Below, in pieces: positions 41,097 to 49,400 of a stretch of DNA of 64,000 nucleotides. The DNA comes from Streptomyces sp. NBC_01689 (GTDB taxonomy: Bacteria > Actinomycetota > Actinomycetes > Streptomycetales > Streptomycetaceae). The notes under the pieces were generated by a model that saw only the letters and a list, made by a program, of their open reading frames with translations, did not search any database and was not told where the DNA came from. Where the stretch lies: contig NZ_CP109592.1 of the NCBI RefSeq assembly GCF_036250675.1, forward strand, positions 1,302,001 through 1,366,000, given 5' to 3'. A program made the position numbers and the translations under genes. The stretch's first letter is position 1. Each line of letters begins with the position of its first letter.

Positions 41097-41735
41097 GTGA
41101 AGCAATCCTTGCGAGCTCGTCTGCGAGCCGGCGATCCAGAAGCCTTCCGCGAGCTGTACCAGGAACTGGGCCAGGCGATCTACGCGCACGCCTACCGCGC
41201 CACGGGCGACTGGTCGTCCGCCGAGGACACCGTGTCACTGACCTTCCTGGAAGTGTGGCGCCTGCGCGCACGGCTGGAGGACAGCGACGAGAGCGTCCGC
41301 CCCTGGGTCTACGGCATCGCCACCAACGTCCTGCGCAACCGCGGCCGCGCAGCGCGCAAACACCAGCAGACCCTCACCCGCTTCCCCGCACCCGAGACGG
41401 TCCCGGACTTCGCCGACGAGGTCGCCGAGCGCATCGACGACACCGAAAGGCTCGCGGCCGCCAGAGCCGCGGTGGGCAGACTGCGCCGCGCGGACCGCGA
41501 CGTGTTCATGCTGTGCGTCTGGTCCGACCTCAGCTACCCCGCGGCCGCCCAGGCCCTGGGCATCCCGGTCGGTACCGTCCGCTCCCGCCTGTCTCGCGCA
41601 CGAGGACGTCTGCTCAAACTCACCGAGCAGGAACTGAAGCGCGCGAAAAAAAGAGTGGAACCCCCTGCGCCCGTCCGACAGATACAGGGCGACCGCACAC
41701 CCGCGGTCCGGTCGATACAGGAGAAAGCCCGATGA
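41097..41735 (+). CDS. ECF-type RNA polymerase sigma factor
   Basis: 212 residues from a GTG (VKQSLRARLRAGDPEAFREL), chosen over the GTG at 41049 because similarity begins there and an AGG lies at the right distance. Region 2 shows YAHAYRATGDWSSAEDTVSL and TFLEVWRLRARL, and region 4 DVFMLCVWSDLSYPAAAQAL, GIPVGTVRSRLSRARGRL. The C-terminal extension after region 4 is short and basic. ECF factors direct RNA polymerase to a small regulon. The next gene overlaps its stop, so the pair is co-translated, which fits a sigma factor with a linked membrane anti-sigma. Confidence 0.9.
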   Translation: MKQSLRARLRAGDPEAFRELYQELGQAIYAHAYRATGDWSSAEDTVSLTFLEVWRLRARLEDSDESVRPWVYGIATNVLRNRGRAARKHQQTLTRFPAPETVPDFADEVAERIDDTERLAAARAAVGRLRRADRDVFMLCVWSDLSYPAAAQALGIPVGTVRSRLSRARGRLLKLTEQELKRAKKRVEPPAPVRQIQGDRTPAVRSIQEKAR

Positions 41736-42802
41736 ACGCTCCGAAACACGGTGACGAGGTCGAGCGCCAGGAGCTGTCCCACCTGCTGCCGCGCCCCGGC
41801 ACACCAGGTCTCTCTCCCGCCCGGTCTCAACGTCTTGAGGAATATCTGATGCAGGAAGTCACCCAGGCCGGCACCCAGGCACAGGCGGCCCCCGCCGCCG
41901 CTGTGAAGCGTGGTATGCCGCGCTGGAGCCTGATCGCCGCACCGGCCGCAGCCCTGGCCGTCGCCGCGGCGGTCGCGGTCAGCGTCACCGGCTCCGGCGA
42001 CGGCATGAGCCCCGACGACAGTGTGGCCATGGCGTCGGTCATCACGGTGCAGCCCGCCTCGGCCCACGGCGCCACGGCTTTCCTGAGCCAGGTCGCGGAC
42101 GCGGCGAGCAAGCAGAAGACACCCGCCGTGGGCGCCCACCAGTTCATCTACATCAAGAGCAAGGTCGGCTTCACCCACCAGGTCAAACAGCGCACCATCG
42201 GCGGCCCGGCCAAGCTCGACGCCGTCCACCAGCGCGAAGTATGGCTCGCAGCAGACCCCTCCAAGAACGGCCTCATCCACGAGGGCGGCCAGAACATCAC
42301 CATCCACAACAGCGGCCCGGGCGTGGTCAACCCCGACGAAGCGTCCCAGCCCCCCAGGCCCGGCACCGTCCCCCAGATCGCGTCACTGTCCACCGACCCC
42401 GACACACTGCTGAAGCAGATCTACACCGCCACCCGCGGCCAGGCCCCCGGCAAGGACGCCGCCGCGTTCAACTGGGTCGGCGAGACCGTGTCCGAATCGA
42501 TCGTCCCCGGTGACGTCGCCTCCTCCATCTGGCGGGCCGCCGCGAAGATCCCCGGCGTCGTCCTCGTCAAGGACGCCACCGACGCGGCCGGCCGCCACGG
42601 CGAAGCCATCGCCCACGTCGCAGGCGGCGAACGCACCGAATACATCTTCGACCGCAACACCCACCTGTTCCTCGGCGAGCGCAGCTACCTCATCAAGGAC
42701 ACCCCCGAAGGCAAGGCCGGCATGCTCACCGGCACCAGCGCAGTCCTCTCCCGCGCCGTCGTGAACAAGATCGGTGACCACCCCACGGGCACCCGCGCCT
42801 GA
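41732..42802 (+). CDS. CU044_5270-family protein, probable sigma partner
   Basis: 356 residues; the ATG overlaps the sigma stop (ATGA). A cytosolic N-terminus of about 60 residues (HGDEVERQELSHLLPRPGTP, ARSQRLEEYLMQEV) precedes one membrane helix (RWSLIAAPAAALAVAAAVAV) and a large outer domain. That domain has TAFLSQVADAASKQKTPAVG, AHQFIYIKSKVGFTHQVKQ, AAKIPGVVLVKDATDAAGRH and EYIFDRNTHLFLGERSYLIK. This order defines the CU044_5270 family, which follows ECF sigma genes in actinomycetes. The inner part may hold the sigma factor. No zinc anti-sigma HxxxCxxC motif is present. Confidence 0.88.
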   Translation: MNAPKHGDEVERQELSHLLPRPGTPGLSPARSQRLEEYLMQEVTQAGTQAQAAPAAAVKRGMPRWSLIAAPAAALAVAAAVAVSVTGSGDGMSPDDSVAMASVITVQPASAHGATAFLSQVADAASKQKTPAVGAHQFIYIKSKVGFTHQVKQRTIGGPAKLDAVHQREVWLAADPSKNGLIHEGGQNITIHNSGPGVVNPDEASQPPRPGTVPQIASLSTDPDTLLKQIYTATRGQAPGKDAAAFNWVGETVSESIVPGDVASSIWRAAAKIPGVVLVKDATDAAGRHGEAIAHVAGGERTEYIFDRNTHLFLGERSYLIKDTPEGKAGMLTGTSAVLSRAVVNKIGDHPTGTRA

Positions 42803-43053
42803 CCCCCACACCACCCCACCGCCCGGCCGCCGACCATTCACTCAGCAGCCGGGCGGACCCATCTCCCCACGGCCTGGCATGAGCGGAGAAACGTCGCCTG
42901 ACAAGAGCTCGTACGGCGACAGACACTCGGCCTTGCCTTCAGCCGGATCAACGGCCTTTCCACCGCGGGTGGTTCGCCGTCGCGGTTCGAGCCACGAGGA
43001 ACGGTGGGTGAGCCCGGCCCTGCGGTCATGCCCCCGATGCGGTCTGTCAGTGT

Positions 43054-43128
43054 GCCTTCGGAGTTGGGTGACACCCCTCCCGGGCCATGCACTCGACAAG
43101 GGGAGGTAGTCGGGCCAACTCCGAAGGC
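43054..43128. terminator. 14-bp inverted repeat between convergent genes
   Basis: GCCTTCGGAGTTGG at 43054-43067 and its perfect complement at 43115-43128 enclose 47 bases. It lies between the sigma operon and the repeat-peptide gene, which converge. It may act as a shared terminator; the wide loop is unusual. Confidence 0.5.
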
Positions 43129-43181
43129 CGGTTACCGCGTTGCGCGGCCAGGACAACGGTATTGCGGCGGTCCGGGCCGTT

Positions 43182-43535
43182 TCAGCTGTGGTTCAGGGAC
43201 CACTCGACCTGGTCCTGGTACCAGCGGACGGGAGTGATGACGCTGTCCGACGAGGTCGCTTCGTCGACCTGGTCCTGGTACCAGCGGGCGGGAGTGATGA
43301 CGCTGTCCGACGAGGTCGCTTCGTCGACCTGGTCCTGGTACCAGCGGGCGGCGGTGACGCCGTGGAACGAGGTCGCTTCGCCCTGGTGGTCCGCGGCCTG
43401 CACGGACACGTGCTGCATGTGCTGTGCGGGCACCATAGCGGTGGTGGCCGACGCCGAGCCGGCCCCGAGAAGCGCTCCGCCGGCCAGCGCCGTGGTGGCG
43501 AGTGCGATCGAGAGGCGCTTCGTCATGCTGCTCAT
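43182..43535 (-). CDS. Secreted protein with near-identical 20-residue repeats
   Basis: 117 residues from the ATG at 43535, seven bases after GGGA; another ATG at 43541 is possible. A signal peptide (MTKRLSIALATTALAGGALL, ending GSASA) is followed by a short leader (TTAMVPAQHMQHVSVQAADH). Then come three copies of RWYQDQV, each preceded by a Glu-Ala-Thr-Ser block. Two complete units are RWYQDQVDEATSSDSVITP; the last copy is RWYQDQVEWSLNHS at the C-terminus. The repeats are almost exact at DNA level. I do not recognise a family. It could be a surface or wall protein, or a precursor cut into several copies of one peptide. The promoter region is shared with a TetR gene. Confidence 0.72.
   Translation of the reverse strand: MSSMTKRLSIALATTALAGGALLGAGSASATTAMVPAQHMQHVSVQAADHQGEATSFHGVTAARWYQDQVDEATSSDSVITPARWYQDQVDEATSSDSVITPVRWYQDQVEWSLNHS
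43204..43378. repeat. 60-bp tandem repeats inside the secreted-protein gene
   Basis: The phrase GACCTGGTCCTGGTACCAGC recurs at 43206, 43266 and 43326, exactly 60 bases apart. The first two units (43204-43263 and 43264-43323) differ by very few bases. The third diverges after about 30 bases. Because the period is a multiple of three, gain or loss of a unit keeps the gene in frame. Confidence 0.92.
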
Positions 43536-43645
43536 GGTCATTTCCCTTACAAACTGCCGCGGCTCCGCCGATCCGGCGGGCGCCGCTTGCATGTGAACCG
43601 AGATCCGGAAATCCCGGGTCGGTCGGCTGGCTTCAAGGTCATCCG

Positions 43646-43780
43646 GAGGGGTACCTCACGTTTGACTCCGCCACCGTACCCGAGGGATGCCTCATGTTTG
43701 CGGTGAGCATCGTCACAGCACGTCAACGGCGTGAGATTGCGATCGGAAACACGAAATTGCTCCAATTGGAGGGGTGCCTC
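43646..43780. promoter_or_regulatory. Three operator-like repeats between the repeat-protein and TetR genes
   Basis: GAGGGGTACCTC (43646-43657), GAGGGATGCCTC (43682-43693) and GAGGGGTGCCTC (43769-43780) each pair GAGG with CCTC and are each followed by AYGTT (ACGTT, ATGTT, ATGTT). The first two lie in the promoter space between the divergent genes, and the third is just before the TetR start. They are likely binding sites for the TetR protein; the pairing is inferred. Confidence 0.6.
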
Positions 43781-43797
43781 ATGTTACTGTCGAGCAC

Positions 43798-44496
43798 ATG
43801 AGCCACCACCACGCCCCGTCCCTGAGCGAGCCTCCGGCGAAACCCCTGCGCCGTGACGCACAGCGCAACAGGGAGGCGATCGTGGCCGCCGCCCGCACAG
43901 CCTTCGCCGAGCAGGGCCTCGGGGCGTCCCTGGAGGGCGTCGCGCGCGAGGCCGGGGTCGCGATCGGCACCCTCTACCGCCACTTCCCCACCCGGCTCGA
44001 CCTGGTCGAGACGCTCTTCAACGCGAAGTACACGGAACTGCTCGCCACTGCGGAAGAGGCCGCGGTCCTGGACGACGCCTGGGAGGGGTTCTGCCGCTAC
44101 ATGGAGAAACTCTGCCAGCTGCAGGCCTGCGACCGCGCCTTCAACGACCTGGTCTCGGCGCGGCTGCCCCTGCACGCGGCCGGCCGCGAGATGCACGAAC
44201 GCGCCAAGGAGATCTGCACCCAGGTCATGCGCAGCGCCCAGGAACAGGGCGTCCTGCGCGACGACGTCACTCCGCAGGACATCGCCTTCGTGATCTGGTC
44301 CCAGGCCGGGATCATCCAGGCCACCCGCACCGTCGCCCCCCGGGCCTGGCGCCGTCACCTCTACCTGATGCTCGACGGCTTCCGAGCCCAAGGCGCCCAC
44401 CCCCTTCCCGAACCTCCTCTGACCAGCGAGCAGGCTGACGAGACCCTCATCGCGCTCAAGTGCAACGAAGAGGACTGCCGCGAACAACGGCCCTGA
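43798..44496 (+). CDS. TetR/AcrR-family transcriptional regulator
   Basis: 232 residues from the ATG at 43798 (MSHHHAPSLSEPPAKPLRRD). A GTG at 43774 in the same frame is also possible but would place the start inside the third operator-like repeat. The DNA-binding domain covers residues about 18-65: NREAIVAAARTAFAEQGLGA, SLEGVAREAGVAIGTLYRHF and PTRLDLVETLF. The ligand domain is of the type with a C-terminal TetR_C-like helix bundle (YMEKLCQLQACDRAFNDLVS, DVTPQDIAFVIWSQAGIIQA). It is divergent from the repeat-protein gene, and three similar palindromic repeats lie between them. Confidence 0.87.
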   Translation: MSHHHAPSLSEPPAKPLRRDAQRNREAIVAAARTAFAEQGLGASLEGVAREAGVAIGTLYRHFPTRLDLVETLFNAKYTELLATAEEAAVLDDAWEGFCRYMEKLCQLQACDRAFNDLVSARLPLHAAGREMHERAKEICTQVMRSAQEQGVLRDDVTPQDIAFVIWSQAGIIQATRTVAPRAWRRHLYLMLDGFRAQGAHPLPEPPLTSEQADETLIALKCNEEDCREQRP

Positions 44497-45190
44497 CCCG
44501 CGCCGTCACACACCCCCCACACGGCACAGTGTGAGGGCGTCTTCCGCAACGTCGGCCTCCCCCGGCGGACCCGGCACGTTCACTGCGGGCTTCTGGTCCG
44601 AAAGGGCGATGCCGGGTAAGCGTCCCACCGCCGCCTGCACCGAGCCACAGCGGCCGCCCCGTCGACACCGGGTGTCCTGGCTCGAACTCGGGCGGCGGTA
44701 CACCGTGTTGCGGCCCAGCACCGCCCGCCGGAAGCGGTTGCCAACGCCCTCAGCCGGCTCAAGCGGGAATTCAGGTAGCACGTGGTCCTCTTCTTTGGTG
44801 ACGGCGGCGGATTCAAGCAAGCCCTCCTGCGACCCGGCCTCGGAGCCGAGAAGGTGGCCCGCCTACTGACCGCCGCAGGCGGCAGGACCACCGCGGCCTC
44901 ACTGCGGCCCGCGCAGGTCAACGCCTGCCCGGTGCTGATCCTCCGGCTCGACGACGCGATCGACACGGTCTTGGCGGTAGGCATCGAGGCGCCCTCATCA
45001 CCGGGCTCTACGTCGTCCGCAATCCCGAGCAGCTGTCGCACATGCAGCGAGAGACGGTCCTTAGCCGCTGAGAGGCGGCGTCCGACGCACGAGCGACAGA
45101 GGAGCGGGAATCGGTCACTGGCCGACACACAGGCTTGCTACGTTCTTGATCGGCTTTCGAATGCGGTCGTCGGTGAGTTGGAGGGTTTCG
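44497..45190. other. Gap with possible gene fragments
   Basis: 690 bases. A plus frame near 44775-44990 (VVLFFGDGGGFKQALLRPGL, LRPAQVNACPVLILRLDDAI) looks coding but has no proper start and ends in low-quality sequence. A minus frame (44506-44820) is also open. I cannot assign a family to either; a decayed gene is possible. Confidence 0.3.
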
Positions 45191-46189
45191 ATGGAGGATG
45201 CTGCGCCGTTGGAGCTGGTCGGGGTGGACGCCGAGGCGGAGAGGGCCTATCGCCATCTGCTGGCGCGCGGTGGCGGGACCGTCGACGACGTGATGGCGGC
45301 GCTCGACGTGACGTACCAGGAAGGGCTGGCGCTGGTCGAACGGCTGCACCGCTTCGGCCTGGTCACCCGGCGTACCTCGGGAGAGTTCCTCACCGTGGAT
45401 CCGCGGCACGCGCTGCGGGCGCTGGTGGAGTCACGCGAACGCCAACTCGCCTCCGTGCGTGATGCGGCGGGCTCTCTCGGGGCGATCTTCGACACCGCCA
45501 AACGGGCCAGGAACGGTGGCCACGGAACCATCGTGATCAGCGGGCCGGAGGTGGTCGGCGACCGCTACTACCGGTTGAAGCAGGCCGCGCGCGCCGAGAT
45601 CTGTTCCCTCGACCGTCCCCCGTTCCTGCTGGCCCCGAACGCGCCGCTCGACGAGGCGGTGGTGGGCCGTGGTGTCCGGGTCCGCGCCGTCTACGCGGCC
45701 TCCAGCTTCGTCGCCGACGGCGGATGGCCGGAACTGGGCAGTCTGGTGTCGAGGGGGGAAGAGGCCAGGATCACGCCGACGCTGCCGGTCAAGCTCTCCA
45801 TGGCCGACCGCTCGGCCGCGATGGTGTCCCTGAGTCTTTCCGCCGGGAACACCGAGTGCCTCTACACCGAGGCGCCGCCGCTGCTGGAGGCTCTCGCGGA
45901 ACTCTTCGAACGCTATTGGGCGGTCGCGTCCCCGCTGGCACGCGACCCCGGTCCCGATGCCCGGGTGCCGCCGCCGGCCGTTCTCCCGGAGGAAGACCGC
46001 AAGCCCACGGACGAGGAACGCAATCTCCTGGCCCTGTTCGCGGCCGGTGTCAAGGATGAGGCGATCGCCCGCCAGTTCGGGATTTCGTCACGGACCCTGC
46101 GTAGGCGCATCCAGGACCTCTACGCGGAACTGGGGACGACCAGTCGGTTCGGCGCCGGCGTCGCGGCGGCGCGCCGCGGCTGGGTCTGA
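45191..46189 (+). CDS. LuxR-type regulator with an N-terminal TrmB-like winged helix
   Basis: 332 residues from the ATG after GGAGGG; a 15-residue longer start is poorer. Residues about 10-70 (AERAYRHLLARGGGTVDDVM, DVTYQEGLALVERLHRFGLV) are a TrmB-like winged helix. The middle (IVISGPEVVGDRYYRLKQAA, SLDRPPFLL, GVRVRAVYAASSFV) resembles the phospholipase-D-like sensor found in this class. The C-terminus (NLLALFAAGVKDEAIARQFG, ISSRTLRRRIQDLYAELGTT) is a LuxR helix-turn-helix. Such two-ended regulators are common in streptomycetes and often lie next to the gene they control, here the subtilisin downstream. Confidence 0.85.
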   Translation: MEDAAPLELVGVDAEAERAYRHLLARGGGTVDDVMAALDVTYQEGLALVERLHRFGLVTRRTSGEFLTVDPRHALRALVESRERQLASVRDAAGSLGAIFDTAKRARNGGHGTIVISGPEVVGDRYYRLKQAARAEICSLDRPPFLLAPNAPLDEAVVGRGVRVRAVYAASSFVADGGWPELGSLVSRGEEARITPTLPVKLSMADRSAAMVSLSLSAGNTECLYTEAPPLLEALAELFERYWAVASPLARDPGPDARVPPPAVLPEEDRKPTDEERNLLALFAAGVKDEAIARQFGISSRTLRRRIQDLYAELGTTSRFGAGVAAARRGWV

Positions 46190-46374
46190 GCACGCGTCCG
46201 GCTTCGCACCGAACGCAGGTGCGACACTCCGCGTGATAACTCAACCGACGCATAATCAAAGGGAACTGACGTCACATCAATTCGGGCGAAAGAGAGGTAC
46301 TCCCGCCCACGTGGGAGCGGGTGGCGCGACGTGTCCACCCAGGGAATTCCTGTGATCCCACCGCCACTTGTCCA

Positions 46375-46396
46375 CTTGAGGACAATGGCACTCAAG
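46375..46396. promoter_or_regulatory. Inverted repeat upstream of the subtilisin gene
   Basis: CTTGAG (46375-46380) and CTCAAG (46391-46396) form a perfect 6-bp inverted repeat with a 10-base centre, about 80 bases before the peptidase start. The spacing suits a LuxR-type dimer; the adjacent regulator is the obvious candidate. Confidence 0.4.
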
Positions 46397-46477
46397 GGAC
46401 ATGACGAGTTCTTTACAGCGAAGCAAAAGACTGACTGACTACGGACATCTTTCGCACGCCTAGCTCTTGAGGTTCCC

Positions 46478-49400
46478 TTGCGCATACCTCCGTCGCCCAG
46501 ACGCGGGCTGACTGTCGCGGTCGCCGTGCTCGTGGCACTGACGACCACCGGACCGGCCGTTTCGGCCGGAACTCCCCTCTCCTCCACCACATCCGCCGCC
46601 GGACGTCCGCAGGCCACGGGTACCGTCACGCTGATCACCGGTGACAAGGTCGCGGTGACCGTCAGCAACGGCCGTACCAGCGCCAGCGTCACGGATCCGC
46701 ACGGCAGGCCCGGCGGCGCCCATGTCATGACGGTCGGCCCCGACACCTACGTGTACCCGGACGCGGCACTGCCCTACATCGCGTCAGGAGCACTCGACGA
46801 GCGGCTGTTCAACGTCAACGAACTGCTCGATGACGGCTACGACGACAGCCACAGCGACCGACTGCCGCTGATCGTCACCTACACCGATGCCGCCGCCCGT
46901 TCCCGTAGCGCGAAGACCCCGGACGGTGCGCGCAGGACCCTGACACTCAGCAGCATCCAGGGCGCCGCGATATCCACCGAACACGCGCGGACGACGGACT
47001 TCTGGACCTCCCTCACCGGCAGCGCGGGGGCCGGGGCGGGAGCGCGCTCGACCGCGAACGCGCACCCGTCCGGGCGGCTGACGGGCGGGATCGCCAAGGT
47101 GTGGCTGGACGGCAAGGCCAAGGCGACGCTGTCCGACACCACCGCGCAGATCGGCGCACCTGAGGTCTGGGCGGGCGGGGACACCGGCCAAGGCGTGGAC
47201 GTCGCCGTGCTGGACACGGGAATCGACGCGGCGCACCCGGACTTCGCGGGGCGGATCGCCGCGTCGGAGAGCTTCGTGCCGGGACAGGACGTCACCGACC
47301 GGCACGGCCACGGCACGCATGTCGCCTCGACCGTCGCCGGCACGGGCGCAGCGTCCGACGGCAAGGAGAAGGGGGTGGCTCCGGGCGCTTCGCTGCACAT
47401 CGGCAAGGTCCTGAACAACGATGGCAGCGGCCAGGACTCCTGGATCCTGGCCGGCATGGAGTGGGCCGCCCGCGACCAGCACGCGAAGATCGTCAGCATG
47501 AGCCTGGGCGGTGACCCCACCGACGGCACCGACCCACTGAGCCAGGCCGTCAACCGGCTCAGCGAGGAGACCGGGGCGCTGTTCGTCATCGCCGCGGGCA
47601 ACTCCGGCCCGGAGGCGTACAGCATCGGCGCGCCGGGTGCGGCGGACGCCGCGCTGACGGTCGGCGCGGTGAACGGTCCGGGCAAGGGCGTGGACCAGCT
47701 GGCGGAGTTCTCCAGCCGCGGGCCGCGCGTCGGCGACAACGCCGTCAAGCCCGACCTGACCGCTCCCGGCGTCGACATTCTCGCTGCCCGGTCGCAGTAC
47801 GCGCCCGAGGGCGAGGGCGCGTACCAGACCATGAGCGGCACGTCGATGGCGACGCCCCATGTCGCGGGCGCCGCAGCCCTCTTGGCGCAGAAGCATCCGG
47901 ACTGGAACGGACGGCAGCTCAAGGACGCGCTGGTCGGCACCACCGCCAGTACGCGGCAGTCCAGCCCGTACCAGGGCGGTAGCGGGCGGCTCGACATCGC
48001 CGCGGCCGTGAAGGCCACCGTGGTCGCCTCCGGTTCCGCGTTCGCCCAGGTCCACTACCCGTATCCACCCGGACAGACGGTTCGCAAGGACGTCACCTAC
48101 AGCAACTTCGCGGCCGAGCCGGTCACCCTGGACCTGGGTCTCGTCGCGGACAACATCCCCGACGGGCTGTTCACCCTCACCGACCCCCGTCCGACCGTCC
48201 CCGCCCACGGCACCGCGACCGTCGGTGTGATCACCCACCTCGACCGGGCCGCGGACAACGCCGCCTACACCAGTCAGCTCACCGCCACCGGCCCCGACGG
48301 CACGATTCGCGCCCGTACCCCGGTCGGTGTGAACAAGGAGGGCCGGCGCGTCAAGCTGTCGGTCACCGCGAAGGACCGCAAGGGCGGGGGGCTGCCGGGC
48401 TCCCTCGTGCTCAAGGACATCGACCGGAACACCGTTCCCAAGGTGTACACCGTCGACTCCTCCGGCACCCTCGACCTCAGCCTGGTGCCGAGCACCTACG
48501 CGGCCTGGATGTACGCCGACGTCCCCGGCATCGACGGCACGCACACCCTGGGCCTGGGCCTGTTCTCCGCACCGGAGGTCGACCTCGCCGACGACCGGGC
48601 GCTCCACTTCGACGCAGCCGACCTCCACCAGGCCGCGGCACTCACGCCGCAGCCGACCGCCAACAGCTTCATGCGGGTGGACCAGTACCGGTCGAACGGC
48701 GGCATGCTCCCGTTCCTGGACAGCTACATGCCCGAGTACTGGCGCTACGACAGCCTCTGGGCGGCCGCGACACCCAAGGTGACACGGGGCTCGTACACCT
48801 TCGCGACGCGCTGGCGGCAGATCGAGCGGCCACTGACCTTCTCACTGGGCTCCCAGACGTACGAGAGCGCCGTCGTGCAGAGCCTGTCCCCCATGCTGCC
48901 CGAGGGCAGCAACCGGTACCGGGCCGTCTGGGCCGGGGACGGTTCGGCCGCGGACTTCGGCAGGCTCAAGATCCGTGGCCAGGTGGCGGTCGTCCGCCGC
49001 AGCGACTCCGTGTCCGCCCCTGACCAGGCCACGGCCGCGGCGAAGGCCGGCGCCAAGCTGCTCCTGATCCTCAACGACGGCTACGGAAAGCTGGATCCCT
49101 GGGCCGACCTGCCAGACGCCGCACCACTGCCGGTGGCCTCGCTCGGCACCGACGACAGCGTCCGTCTGCGCAGCGGCCTTCACTGGCCCGGAGCAGGACT
49201 GCTGAAGGTGGTCTCGCACCCCCAGCCGCATTATCTGTACGACCTGGTGCGGCACTACGACGGCGCGGTTCCCCGGAGCCTGACGTACCGGCCCGGTCCG
49301 GGCGATCTCGCCAGGATCGACGAGTCGTTCCGCGACACCAAGCAGGGCAAGGCCGTACAGATACGGTACGACCTCACCGTCGACTCCGGTCGGCCGCTGA

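Noticed and set aside
43204..43378. CRISPR or other non-coding repeat array
   Set aside because: The 60-bp period is in frame within a gene with a signal peptide and ribosome site; there are no spacers.
46784..48628. A 614-codon minus frame inside the subtilisin gene
   Set aside because: The plus strand there has the complete Asp-His-Ser triad in family context; the minus frame has no recognisable domain.
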